NCBI GenBank assembly: GCA_965602945.1
Contig: CBFDBC010000009.1
Coordinates: forward strand, 1-36,245
Length of the DNA: 36,245 nucleotides
Origin: JAUXEH01 sp965602945
Lineage (GTDB): Bacteria; Acidobacteriota; Aminicenantia; Aminicenantales; Aminicenantaceae
Direction of reading: 5' to 3'
The position numbers and the translations under genes are program-made. Below are positions 13,634 through 22,159 of the stretch, piece after piece. Every line of letters begins with the position of its first letter. Position 1 is the first letter of the stretch. The notes beneath the pieces are model-generated. The model searched no databases and was not told where the DNA came from. It was given only the letters and a program-made list of their open reading frames with translations.

Positions 13634-15976
13634 ATGTTCATGAATTACCTCAAGGTCGCGCTGCGAAGCGTGTTCAAACGTAAGGGGATCTCCTTCATAA
13701 ACATCTTCGGGCTCACCGTGGGCATGGCCTGCGCGCTCCTGATCTTCCTCTGGGTTCAGCAGCAGCTGAGCTACGACAAGGATCAGGTCCTGGGCGACCG
13801 GCTCTACCGGCTCGAGTCCGAATCCTGGGTCGTCATGCCCCCCTATCTGAGGGAGACTGCCGCCGCGTTCCCGGAGGTCGAGGAGGCCGTGCGCTGCTAC
13901 TTCTGGATGGAGCCCACGCTCAAGTACCGGGAGAACATCTTCACGGTCACGGACTTCGCCATGGTCGACGACTCGGTCTTCCGGGCCTTCAACTTCGACT
14001 TCGTGGCAGGCCGGCCGGAGACCGCCCTGGCCGCTCCCTTTTCCATCGTACTGACCGAATCCATCGCCAGGAGGCTGTTCGGGGACGAGCCCCCCCTGGG
14101 TCAGGCGATCCGGATGAACAATGCCTACGACTACACGGTTTCGGGCGTGGTCCGGGATATCACCAAGTTTCACTTGAACATCAACGCCTTTTCCGCCATG
14201 ACCGACATTGTGCGGCGAAACCCTGACAGCGATTTTCTCACGACCCGCAACTACAACCACTCCATCTATCTGCTGGTATCCCCGGGAACCGATATCTCCG
14301 CGCTGGCCGAGAAGATCGACAGCCGCGCGCGGGAGGTGGACAAGTTCGACGGGGCCCGCCTGATCCTCCGCCCATTCAAGGACATCTATTTCGCCTCGAA
14401 CCTCAAGGCAGAGAAGAACACGAAGCATGGAAACATGGGCCTGGTGCTTGCCTTCTCCCTCATCGCCATCCTGATCCTGCTCATCGCCTGCATCAACTTC
14501 GTGAACCTCACCGTCGCCCAGACGGGCACACGGGAGAAGGAGATCGCCATGCGCAAAGTGGTGGGGGCGCGGCCGTCTTCCCTTCAGGCGCAGTTTTTCG
14601 GGGAAACTCTAGTATTTGTGAGCATCTCCTTCCTCCTGGCCATGGGGCTGGTTACGCTCCTGCTCCCGATCTTCAACGGCCTCACGGGCGAAGAGATCGT
14701 GCCCTCGAGCTCGAGTCTGGGATTTCTGGCGATCGTGGCCTCTGTCCTGATCTTCACGGCCCTGGTCTCTGGGGCCTACCCCTCCCTCTATCTCTCCGCA
14801 CTCAATCCCGTCCTGATCCTCAAGGGGAAGTCGCGGAAAGGCCGGAAGAACTCGGTTCTGAGCAAGCTGTTGATCGCGTTCCAGTTCACGATCTCCATCG
14901 CCCTGATCATTTCGACGCTGACCGTCATCCGGCAGCTGAACTTCATGCAGAACAGGGACCTGGGCATGGATTATGATCAGATGCTGACCTTCACCTTGAG
15001 GGGCGAGAAGTTCCAGGGGGAGAGGGACCAGCGGCTCAGCAGCAAAAGAGCCTTCAGGGAGAGGCTGCTCGCCAATCCTGCGGTCCTGGGGATGACTTAC
15101 CTGAATCAGGTGCCCGGGAAGATCACCAACACCTGGACGTGGAACCGGACTCAGGACGATCCCGGGATCCCCCTCAAGGTCATCATGGCCGATCCGGATT
15201 TTGTGGACCTCATGGGATTGGAAGTCATCGCCGGGCGGAATTTTTCCTATGAGACACAGACCGACCTGGACCGGAGGTTCCTGATCAACGAGGAGGCCGC
15301 CCGCGTCCTGGGCTTCGATGATCCCGTGGGTCGGGCGACCAACAACGGGCGGATGCACATCATCGGTGTGGTCAAGGATTTTCACTACAACTCCCTGCAC
15401 ACCCAGATCGAGCCCATGGCCATCACCTGGAGTCACTGGAACGGAAGGGCCGGTGTCAAGATCTCCGGCCGCAACATCGGGGAGACGATCCGCTTTATCG
15501 AGGGTGTCTACACGGAGTTCTGTCCCGGGTTCAGCCTGGAGTTCAGCTTCCTGGACGAGACATTCGCCCGGCAGTATGAGGCCGAGCAGAGGCTGGAAAA
15601 ACTCCTGGTTTACTTTGTGAGCCTTGCGATCTGCCTGTCCTGCCTGGGCCTCTTCGCCCTGACGACATTCGTGGTGGAGCAGCGGACCAAAGAGATCGGG
15701 ATCCGCAAGGTGCTGGGATCTACCAGGTCGGGCATCGTGGTCCTGTTCTCGCGCAGCTTTGCCGCCTGGGTGCTCCTGGCAAACCTCCTGGCCTGGCCCG
15801 TGTCCTACGTTTTCCTCGAGCGGTGGCTCCAGACCTTCGCATACCACATCAATGTGAGCCCGGTCATCTTTGTGCTGAGTGGATCGCTGGCGCTGCTGGT
15901 CGCCCTGCTGACCGTAGGCGTCCAGGCCCTCAAAGCCTCCTCGGCCGATCCCATCGCCTGCCTGAGATACGAATGA
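13634..15976 (+). CDS. ABC transporter permease, FtsX/MacB type (no prefix domain)
   Basis: 780 aa. Same two-half architecture as the 869-aa permease at 5951-8560: TM1 at about 20-42 (GISFINIFGLTVGMACALLIFLWV), a MacB-type periplasmic core, a three-helix bundle with TREKEIAMRKVVGARPSSLQ, a second core, and a last bundle with QRTKEIGIRKVLGSTRSG, ending SADPIACLRYE. It lacks the N-terminal prefix and has no regulator or ATPase nearby. The ATG at 13634 has GAGGAGG 6 bases upstream. It probably works with a MacB/LolD-type ATPase encoded elsewhere to move a peptide, lipid or lipoprotein across the envelope; the substrate is unknown. It is convergent with the NrfD gene and followed by a 69-base gap with no clear terminator. 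Confidence 0.92.
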   Translation: MFMNYLKVALRSVFKRKGISFINIFGLTVGMACALLIFLWVQQQLSYDKDQVLGDRLYRLESESWVVMPPYLRETAAAFPEVEEAVRCYFWMEPTLKYRENIFTVTDFAMVDDSVFRAFNFDFVAGRPETALAAPFSIVLTESIARRLFGDEPPLGQAIRMNNAYDYTVSGVVRDITKFHLNINAFSAMTDIVRRNPDSDFLTTRNYNHSIYLLVSPGTDISALAEKIDSRAREVDKFDGARLILRPFKDIYFASNLKAEKNTKHGNMGLVLAFSLIAILILLIACINFVNLTVAQTGTREKEIAMRKVVGARPSSLQAQFFGETLVFVSISFLLAMGLVTLLLPIFNGLTGEEIVPSSSSLGFLAIVASVLIFTALVSGAYPSLYLSALNPVLILKGKSRKGRKNSVLSKLLIAFQFTISIALIISTLTVIRQLNFMQNRDLGMDYDQMLTFTLRGEKFQGERDQRLSSKRAFRERLLANPAVLGMTYLNQVPGKITNTWTWNRTQDDPGIPLKVIMADPDFVDLMGLEVIAGRNFSYETQTDLDRRFLINEEAARVLGFDDPVGRATNNGRMHIIGVVKDFHYNSLHTQIEPMAITWSHWNGRAGVKISGRNIGETIRFIEGVYTEFCPGFSLEFSFLDETFARQYEAEQRLEKLLVYFVSLAICLSCLGLFALTTFVVEQRTKEIGIRKVLGSTRSGIVVLFSRSFAAWVLLANLLAWPVSYVFLERWLQTFAYHINVSPVIFVLSGSLALLVALLTVGVQALKASSADPIACLRYE

Positions 15977-16045
15977 TCTGAGGGGGACGGAACCTGAAGC
16001 AGATCGAGGGTGGGCCCAAAGGCGGGAAACACTCTTTCTCGAATA

Positions 16046-17269
16046 CTAGGCCGGTTTCTTCTTCAGCGAATTGATATTGAAATCTTCGAAGATGATGGCG
16101 ATGGCGATCTTGGTCATCAAGGTGAATATCAAGAAACCGATGGCGAAGATGCCAGCCGAGATCTTGAGCTCTATCAGGGATGGGCGATAAATGTAGATCT
16201 GTCCGAGTACATCCGGTGTGAATCCGGGGATGAGGAGTGCGATCCCTTTTTCGATGTAGACACCGAACCAGATCAGGATGGCCCCGATGTTCAGGGTAAT
16301 CACATTTCTGCGTGTGGCCGGGATCAGGAAGAGCAGGAAGGCGATGACGCTGATGATGAGAGATGTCCAACCCCACATGACCATGTCGCGGTTTTCGCCG
16401 ACACCCTTGAAGAGATATTCCAGGTGGACCAGATGTTCCGTATCTGAGTAGACCTCCTTGAATACCTCGGCGGCGAAGAAGAAGAGGTTGATAAACATGG
16501 CATAGGCCATGAGCTCCGCGATCTTCCAGATGGCCTCTTCCTTGATCTCGAAGGTCGTGGTCTTCCTGAGGATCTGGAACAGGATGATGAGCACCGCCGG
16601 GCCGGAGCAGAAAGCTGAGGCCAGGAACTTGGGCGCCAGCAGGGCGCTGTTCCAGTAGGGCCGGGCGGCAAAGCCGTTGTAGAGGAAGGCGGTCACGGTG
16701 TGGATGCCGATGGCGACGGGGATGGACAACAGGATCAGTGTATTCAGGAGGCGTTTTTTGGTCTCGCGCTGATAAAAGTGATTGAAGAGCAGGTAGCTGA
16801 CCACCACCAGGTTCAAGATGAAATACAGGCTCAGGACCAGGGAGTCCCAGGCCAGGAGTGAGGACGGCAGATTCAGCGTTCCTATCCCGGGGATCATGTG
16901 CCACAGCCGCAGGGGATTGCCCACATCTACGATCACGAAAAGTATGCACATGATGACGGCACTGATGGCGAGCAGTTCCCCGAAGATGACGACTTCCTTG
17001 AGGGGCTTCCAGTTATAGATGTAGGCGGGGATCACCAGCATGACGGCAGCGGCTGCGACACCGACCAGGAACGTGAAATTCCCGATGTAGTAGGCCCAGG
17101 ATATGGGGTCGCGCATGTTCGTGACGAGCAGCCCCTGCTTGATCTGCTGGATATAACCCGTACTCCCCCAGACGATCAATCCGAAGAGAAACGCCAGCCA
17201 GATATAATAGCGTTTGCTGCCGCTGACGATGACCTTGAAGCATTCCTTTAAAAAGCGGATAAATTTCAC
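16046..17269 (-). CDS. NrfD/PsrC-type quinone-interacting membrane subunit
   Basis: 407 aa, about ten predicted TM segments. It belongs to the NrfD/PsrC/DsrP fold family, integral membrane subunits that exchange electrons with the menaquinone pool. The sequence is hydrophobic throughout with polar loops such as LWHMIPGIGTLN and NGFAARPYWNSAL typical of the family. Translation starts at a GTG (17267-17269 on the minus strand) preceded by GAGGT. It is the last gene of a three-gene unit, 20 bases after the Fe-S protein gene. The likely path is quinone to this subunit, then the Fe-S protein, then the tetraheme cytochrome, or the reverse. No catalytic molybdenum subunit is present. Confidence 0.9.
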   Translation of the reverse strand: MKFIRFLKECFKVIVSGSKRYYIWLAFLFGLIVWGSTGYIQQIKQGLLVTNMRDPISWAYYIGNFTFLVGVAAAAVMLVIPAYIYNWKPLKEVVIFGELLAISAVIMCILFVIVDVGNPLRLWHMIPGIGTLNLPSSLLAWDSLVLSLYFILNLVVVSYLLFNHFYQRETKKRLLNTLILLSIPVAIGIHTVTAFLYNGFAARPYWNSALLAPKFLASAFCSGPAVLIILFQILRKTTTFEIKEEAIWKIAELMAYAMFINLFFFAAEVFKEVYSDTEHLVHLEYLFKGVGENRDMVMWGWTSLIISVIAFLLFLIPATRRNVITLNIGAILIWFGVYIEKGIALLIPGFTPDVLGQIYIYRPSLIELKISAGIFAIGFLIFTLMTKIAIAIIFEDFNINSLKKKPA

Positions 17270-17289
17270 TCTATTACCTCATACTCGGA

Positions 17290-18204
17290 TCAAGTTCCAT
17301 AGAAATAGTAGAATTTGGGCTGGGTGTTGAGCTCCTCCTTGAGGATCAACACCCGTTTGTTTTCTAGGATATACCGGATCTCGCTGTCCGGATCCAGGAG
17401 ATTCCCGAATTTCCGGGCACCGACGGGACAGACCTCGACACAGGCCGGGTAGCGCCCTTCCCTGACGCGCTGAATGCAGAAGGTGCACTTCTCAACGGCG
17501 CCCTTGTAGCGAGGCCGGTTGCCGAGATAGTGAGTATCGGGATTGATCCTCTCCGGGTCCAGCTCCACCTTTCCCCAGTTGTAGTGACGGGCTCCATAGG
17601 GACAGGCGGCCATGCAGCAACGGCAGCCGATGCACCAGTTATAGTCCACCACCACGATGCCATCCTCGGTGGTCCAGGTCGCTCCGACCGGGCAGCTCTT
17701 CACACAAGGAGGATTCTTGCACTGCTGGCACTGCACGGGCAGGTAAAAATGCCCCTCATGCGGCACGTCCTCGTGTTCGTAGTGTAGGTCGGCGTGCAGA
17801 AAATCGATGCCCTTTTCCTTTTCCATTTCCAGGACCTGGATCCAGTGAATTTGGGGGACTTCGGTCTGATTGTTCTCCTCCACACATCCGTAGACACATT
17901 TGCGGCAGCCGATACAGCGGGAGATATCGAGCGCATAGCCGAAAAATGTCTCAGGCAGGGCCTCTTTGGCTGAGACCGTGATTTCTTTCCCGTACAGCTG
18001 AGTGTACTGGGTCTCCAGGCGTCGGATAACCTCTCCGATCTCCTCCCTGGACATGGATCGGAAATTTTTCTGCAGGAATTCATCCAGAGCACTTTTTGAT
18101 CCGCAGGCAGCCATAGCTGCGGCGGACGATGCCACGGCCGAGGCCTTAAGGAACGTCCTGCGGTTCAATTTTCGGGTTGAGAGTATGGTCTTTTTTATGC
18201 TCAT
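17290..18204 (-). CDS. Tat-exported 4x[4Fe-4S] electron transfer protein (DsrO/NrfC-like)
   Basis: 304 aa. Tat motif NRRTFLK (residues 14-20), followed by Ala-rich hydrophobic stretch and MAAC (C34), which may be a lipidation site. Four cysteine groups carry four [4Fe-4S] clusters: C97/C100/C103/C107 (CIGCRKCVYGC), C159/C162/C167/C171, C191/C194/C197/C201 (with an extra C196) and C240/C243/C255/C259. The order matches NrfC, PsrB and DsrO. It transfers electrons between the NrfD-type membrane subunit and a periplasmic partner. Its ATG overlaps the stop of the cytochrome gene by 4 bases, so they are coupled. Confidence 0.93.
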   Translation of the reverse strand: MSIKKTILSTRKLNRRTFLKASAVASSAAAMAACGSKSALDEFLQKNFRSMSREEIGEVIRRLETQYTQLYGKEITVSAKEALPETFFGYALDISRCIGCRKCVYGCVEENNQTEVPQIHWIQVLEMEKEKGIDFLHADLHYEHEDVPHEGHFYLPVQCQQCKNPPCVKSCPVGATWTTEDGIVVVDYNWCIGCRCCMAACPYGARHYNWGKVELDPERINPDTHYLGNRPRYKGAVEKCTFCIQRVREGRYPACVEVCPVGARKFGNLLDPDSEIRYILENKRVLILKEELNTQPKFYYFYGT

Positions 18205-18755
18205 TTAATCTTTCCCGGCCTCTCAGGCGCTGGCTCCGGCTTCATGCTCTTGAATCGAGGTGCATGCGGATTGTGGCAGTGGGCGCACAGGAGATACTCC
18301 TTCCGCCCGTTCCATTCGCCGGTCCGGCGCCCATGGATGCCGGCCCGCCAGTCTCTCAGTTTGGGGCCGTGACACTGCCCGCAGAGTTTATAGGATTCCT
18401 CGAATGTGATGGGCTCTCCACTGGCCGAGTGCAGAATGTCCCGGTTTTGGGCATCGTGACAGTCCATGCACCAGCGGTTCTCTTCGTCATGCTCGAGCAC
18501 GATGTCGCCATGGAAATCCTCCAGCTCTCGGCGCTCGAGATTGACTTCCATATCGGCATGGCATGCGGTGCAGGGGTAGATGTCCTCGCTGAAGGGAGGA
18601 GGAGGGACGGCGATCTGCTGCTGCGCGTCCGCAGCGGTCTGCGGAGTGGTGTGGATAGGACCGGGAGTTAGGCCTGAGGTCAAGAAACCCGGGCCGAACA
18701 GCACCGCTACAGACCAGGCCGCGAGGATGCCTAGTGCAAGCCTTAGTTTTTTCAT
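18201..18755 (-). CDS. Tetraheme c-type cytochrome
   Basis: 184 aa. Signal or anchor helix at residues 5-28, then a Pro-rich linker. Four CxxCH heme motifs: CTACH (62-66), CMDCH (96-100), CGQCH (125-129) and CAHCH (147-151), with extra His residues (FHGD, LEHDEE, GIHGRR) as possible distal ligands. It is larger than the triheme DsrJ of the DsrMKJOP complex and resembles NapC/cytochrome c3-like small multihemes in spacing. It is first in the operon, so it is the likely periplasmic electron donor or acceptor of the NrfD module. A promoter matching the consensus lies 54-81 bases upstream. Confidence 0.93.
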   Translation of the reverse strand: MKKLRLALGILAAWSVAVLFGPGFLTSGLTPGPIHTTPQTAADAQQQIAVPPPPFSEDIYPCTACHADMEVNLERRELEDFHGDIVLEHDEENRWCMDCHDAQNRDILHSASGEPITFEESYKLCGQCHGPKLRDWRAGIHGRRTGEWNGRKEYLLCAHCHNPHAPRFKSMKPEPAPERPGKIK

Positions 18756-18808
18756 TTCTCACACCTGTTCTGAAATCATATTAAATATCCCGAATTAATC
18801 GGCTTTGT

Positions 18809-18836
18809 TTTATCAGGTATATCCCTCCTATGTCAA
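18809..18836 (-). promoter_or_regulatory. Putative promoter of the cytochrome/Fe-S/NrfD operon
   Basis: On the minus strand TTGACA (18831-18836), a 16-base spacer and GATAAA (18809-18814), giving a leader of about 45 bases before the cytochrome start. Confidence 0.45.
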
Positions 18837-18872
18837 CATCCTTGTTACAAAGTTTTGTACACATTCGCCTTG

Positions 18873-18981
18873 CACGGGCTTGATAAGATTAAACGCGGCA
18901 TTCCTTCTCATCTTGCTCGACGGAGCTAAATATCAACATGTTCTGGAAATTCTTAATTAACGAAACACGGGCTTGATAAGA
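18873..18981. repeat. 16-bp exact direct repeat upstream of addB
   Basis: CACGGGCTTGATAAGA occurs at 18873-18888 and 18966-18981, 93 bases apart start to start, in the 253-base gap between the divergent cytochrome operon and addB. It is too long to be chance at this spacing. Role unknown: regulatory sites or a small duplication. No clear promoter for addB could be read here. Confidence 0.7.
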
Positions 18982-19008
18982 ACATGAAAATATTAAAAGA
19001 TAGGGGGA

Positions 19009-22000
19009 ATGGCGATCGACACGACATTTCCCGGACTCGTCGGCTTCCTCCAATCCCATGTGCTGGAGGAAAAGGTCTTCGTCGTCCCCTCATACCGGAT
19101 CGGCCATCAGATAGGCGAGGCGCTTGCGATACAGGGAGTGTCCTGGGTCAACCTGAGATTCGTACCGCTGCCGGCCCTGGCGAACGAGGTCGCGGGCGAA
19201 ACCCTGGTCGAGAAGGGATTCCGTCAGATCACGGGTGCGGCTTCGCTCTTCCTGGGGGAGCGGATCTTCAGGGAGTTGAAGAACGAGGGCCGGCTCGATT
19301 ATTTTGATGCTCTGGAGGCGGGCGCAGGCGTTGTCAGGGCTATCTTGCGGTCGCTGAGGGCTCTGCGGATGGCGGGTGTTACCTCCGATGGATTGCAGCC
19401 GGAGCATTTTGTCAGCGACACCAAAGGGCGCGAGGTCGCGCTCTTTCTCAAAAGATACGAGGAGGAACTCGAACGGGCGAAGGCCGTGGACCTGGCGGGA
19501 CTGTATGGGATCGCAGCCGGCCTGCTCGAGCGGGAACGGGACCGAGAGGCGGGAGAGGAGGAAAGCGTCTATCTCTGTCTCCGGGAAGAATCCCTGACAC
19601 CGTTGGAGCGGGAGTTCCTGGAGCGGCTTGCGGGCGCGGCACTTGTCCCGGTGCCGCGGGGGGAGGTCTTCGGGCTGGAGAGGCCGAGGGCGTACTGGCC
19701 AGAAAAAGGGGACAGGCCCCTTTTTCAAGAAATAAAAGGGGCCTGTCCCCTTTATTCTTCCGATCTGAAGAGGATGCCGTGGCTGTTCGAGCCTGAAAAA
19801 GCCCCTGCCCCGTTCCGGGACGGGACCGTAAGTCTTTTCAGCGCCACGGGGCCTACCAACGAATGCCGCGAGGTGCTGCGGCGCGTTGTCCAGGCCAAGT
19901 ATCCCATGGACGAAGTCGAGGTCATCTGCCCTCCGGGGAGTGCCTACTCCGTTATCTTCCAGGTGATCGCCGCCAAAGCCGACCTCGATGTGACGTTCGC
20001 CGAAGGAATACCCCTGGGATTTACCTCGCCGGGCAAGGTGTTTGCCGGCCTCCTGGACTGGCTGGTGAAGGACTTCCTGACCATCGCCCTCTGCCGTATG
20101 ATCGAGAGCGGTGCGCTGAGGCTCTCCGCCGTGAAGGCAGAGGGAAAGCCCTCGGCCATGATGGCTTCCCGGCACCTCAAGAACGCCATGATCGGGTGGG
20201 GGAGGGACCGCTACCCGATACGCCTGAAAAGCCTCAGAGAGAGCCTGGCCAGCAAGGCCGACCTGGCGGATGAGGAGGGAGAACCCGAGCAGGGCGACCG
20301 ATTGCGAGCGGGCATGCGTGAGGTCGAGTGGCTGGAGCGTGTCGTCCGGAATCTGCTGGAATACATCCCTGCCAGAGGAACCGACGGCCTCGTGGATCTG
20401 GGGCTGCTGTGCCAGGGGCTGGCGCAGGTATTAAAGAAGCACAGCCGCGTCCAGGGGAAGATGGATGCGGAGGCTCTCGGGAACCTTTCCGCGCGCCTGT
20501 CTGAAGCCGCGGCCGCCGCCCGGTCCAAGCTCCCCTGGGAAGAGGCCCTGGAGTGGCTGCGCGGCCTGGGAGAGGGCCTGAGTGCCGGTGCCTCGGGCCC
20601 GCAGCCGGCGCATCTGCACGTCTCGAATTTTCACAACGGGGGTTTTTCGGGCCGGCCCGTGACATTCCTGCTGGGCCTCGACCAGGGTTCTTTCCCGGGA
20701 GCGGGTCTTCAGGACCCCATACTCCTGGACGAGGAGCGGGAGAAGATCTCGGCGGCCCTTCCCAACACGTCCGATACACTCCGGGAAAACCTCTACTCCA
20801 TGGCCTCCCTCCTGTCCTCTCTGCGCGGCCGGGCCATGCTGAGCTATTCCAGCTACGACATCATCGACGAGCGGCCGTCTTTCCCGTCTTCGCTCCTGCT
20901 GCAGGCCTTCCGGTTGATCGAAGGAAAACCCGGCCTTGACTATTCCGACCTGCTGGAATCGCTTCCTGAATCGACCGGCATGCTCCCGGGCGGCCTGGAT
21001 CGCGTGTTCGATGAGATCGACTGGTGGCTGGGCAAGCTGGTCCCGGGGGGGCGTTTCCTGGAGGGCCGGGCCGCGGTCAGGGCCCACTTCGAGCAGCTGG
21101 ACCGGGGGATCCTGGCGGCGGACATCCGGCGCAGTGACCTTCTCACCGAATTCGACGGCTGTGTTGACGTCTCTGCCGGGGAATACCATCCCCTCCGCAA
21201 CCCGGACATCGTGGTCTCTGCCACACGGCTCGAGCTGCTGGCAGGCTGCCCTTTCGCTTACTTCCTGAACTACATCCTGGGGATCTCAGCTCCGGATGAG
21301 CTTGAGTATGACCAGACACGCTGGCTCGATCCCATGCAGAGGGGGACGCTGCTCCACGAGATCTTCTGTGACTTCATGCGAGAGATCAGGGATCGTGGGG
21401 AGCCTGCGGACCCGGAGCGCCACCGCGGCCTGCTTGAAGAGATCGCGGAGGAGAGCATCCGCACGACCCGGGAGAAGATCCCTCCCCCCACTGAGGGGAT
21501 ATTCCAGAGAGAACGCAAGGAACTCATCGAGAGCCTGGGGATCTTCCTTTCGGTGGAAAAGAACCGGACCCGAACCGTGGAACCGGTGTTGTTCGAGGCC
21601 GGTTTCGGGCTGAAGCGGCATGACGGGGAGGGGATCACGGATGCGGTCGAGATCCCGGTCGTGGCCGGAGGGAGGATACGTGCGGGCGGCAAGATCGACC
21701 GTGTGGACCGTTTGGAGGAAAACCGCTACCGCGTGATCGACTACAAGACCGGGAGCTATGCTCCCTATGAGGACATCGTGTGCTTCAACCACGGAAGGAC
21801 CCTCCAGCATGCTCTCTACAGCGAAGCAGCGGAGAGTATCCTCAAACAAAAGGGTATAGACAAGGACCCGGTTGTGGTCGAGAGCGGTTACTATTTCCCC
21901 ACACGCCGGGGAGAGGGGCGTGAGATCCTTTTTAGCCGTGATCGCTGTGCGGGATTCAAGGCGCTTCTGCGGGAGCTCATGAACATCGTGGACTTGGGGA

Positions 22001-22146
22001 GCTTCCTGGCCCATCCCGAGGCCCGCTGCGATTACTGCGACTATGCGCCCCTGTGCGGGGACAAAGCCGCGGCGAGGTCCAAGCGAAAAAGCGGGCACAA
22101 TCCCGACGCCTACGGCGTTTTCGAGCGTCTCAAGGATTTCGAGTGA
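19009..22146 (+). CDS. addB: AddB-like subunit: PD-(D/E)XK nuclease with 4Fe-4S cluster
   Basis: 1045 aa. Works with AddA as the helicase-nuclease that resects double-strand DNA ends for RecA loading. No Walker A motif is seen at the N-terminus (EKVFVVPSYRIGHQIGEAL), so this is an inactive helicase-like half. The C-terminal RecB-type nuclease contains GKIDRVD (D897) and VIDYKTG (D911, K913). Four cysteines C747 (AGCPFAYF), C1007, C1010 and C1016 (CDYCDYAPLC) form the Fe-S cluster typical of AddB. Residues about 232-250 are encoded by two palindromic repeats read in frame, apparently an insertion. The ATG at 19009 follows a stop codon in frame by 12 bases and an AGGGGGA that is unusually close. 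AddA begins 13 bases downstream. Confidence 0.88.
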   Translation: MAIDTTFPGLVGFLQSHVLEEKVFVVPSYRIGHQIGEALAIQGVSWVNLRFVPLPALANEVAGETLVEKGFRQITGAASLFLGERIFRELKNEGRLDYFDALEAGAGVVRAILRSLRALRMAGVTSDGLQPEHFVSDTKGREVALFLKRYEEELERAKAVDLAGLYGIAAGLLERERDREAGEEESVYLCLREESLTPLEREFLERLAGAALVPVPRGEVFGLERPRAYWPEKGDRPLFQEIKGACPLYSSDLKRMPWLFEPEKAPAPFRDGTVSLFSATGPTNECREVLRRVVQAKYPMDEVEVICPPGSAYSVIFQVIAAKADLDVTFAEGIPLGFTSPGKVFAGLLDWLVKDFLTIALCRMIESGALRLSAVKAEGKPSAMMASRHLKNAMIGWGRDRYPIRLKSLRESLASKADLADEEGEPEQGDRLRAGMREVEWLERVVRNLLEYIPARGTDGLVDLGLLCQGLAQVLKKHSRVQGKMDAEALGNLSARLSEAAAAARSKLPWEEALEWLRGLGEGLSAGASGPQPAHLHVSNFHNGGFSGRPVTFLLGLDQGSFPGAGLQDPILLDEEREKISAALPNTSDTLRENLYSMASLLSSLRGRAMLSYSSYDIIDERPSFPSSLLLQAFRLIEGKPGLDYSDLLESLPESTGMLPGGLDRVFDEIDWWLGKLVPGGRFLEGRAAVRAHFEQLDRGILAADIRRSDLLTEFDGCVDVSAGEYHPLRNPDIVVSATRLELLAGCPFAYFLNYILGISAPDELEYDQTRWLDPMQRGTLLHEIFCDFMREIRDRGEPADPERHRGLLEEIAEESIRTTREKIPPPTEGIFQRERKELIESLGIFLSVEKNRTRTVEPVLFEAGFGLKRHDGEGITDAVEIPVVAGGRIRAGGKIDRVDRLEENRYRVIDYKTGSYAPYEDIVCFNHGRTLQHALYSEAAESILKQKGIDKDPVVVESGYYFPTRRGEGREILFSRDRCAGFKALLRELMNIVDLGSFLAHPEARCDYCDYAPLCGDKAAARSKRKSGHNPDAYGVFERLKDFE
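19703..19725. repeat. GGGGACAG-type palindromic repeat, copy 3 (in addB)
   Basis: Arms AAAAAGGGG and CCCCTTTTT with ACAGG between. Within addB it is read in frame as EKGDRPLF. It forms an inverted doublet with the next copy, 8 bases downstream. Confidence 0.9.
19734..19754. repeat. GGGGACAG-type palindromic repeat, copy 4 (in addB, opposite orientation)
   Basis: AAAAGGGG-CCTGT-CCCCTTTA, the reverse complement of copy 3 in its core. Read in frame as KGACPLY. Paired copies in opposite orientation are typical of REP doublets. Confidence 0.9.
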
Positions 22147-22159
22147 GCAGGGAAACGGC

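Noticed and set aside
14609..15847. 412-codon open frame opposite the second ABC permease
   Set aside because: Antisense shadow of a well-supported membrane protein; low-complexity composition and no ribosome binding site.
16046..18755. Assignment as DsrJOP of dissimilatory sulfur metabolism
   Set aside because: No dsrAB, dsrM, dsrK or dsrC nearby and the cytochrome has four hemes, so naming it Dsr is not supported.
22043..22159. Earlier AddA start overlapping addB
   Set aside because: The added residues are an out-of-frame reading of the AddB C-terminus; the ATG at 22160 fits the family.
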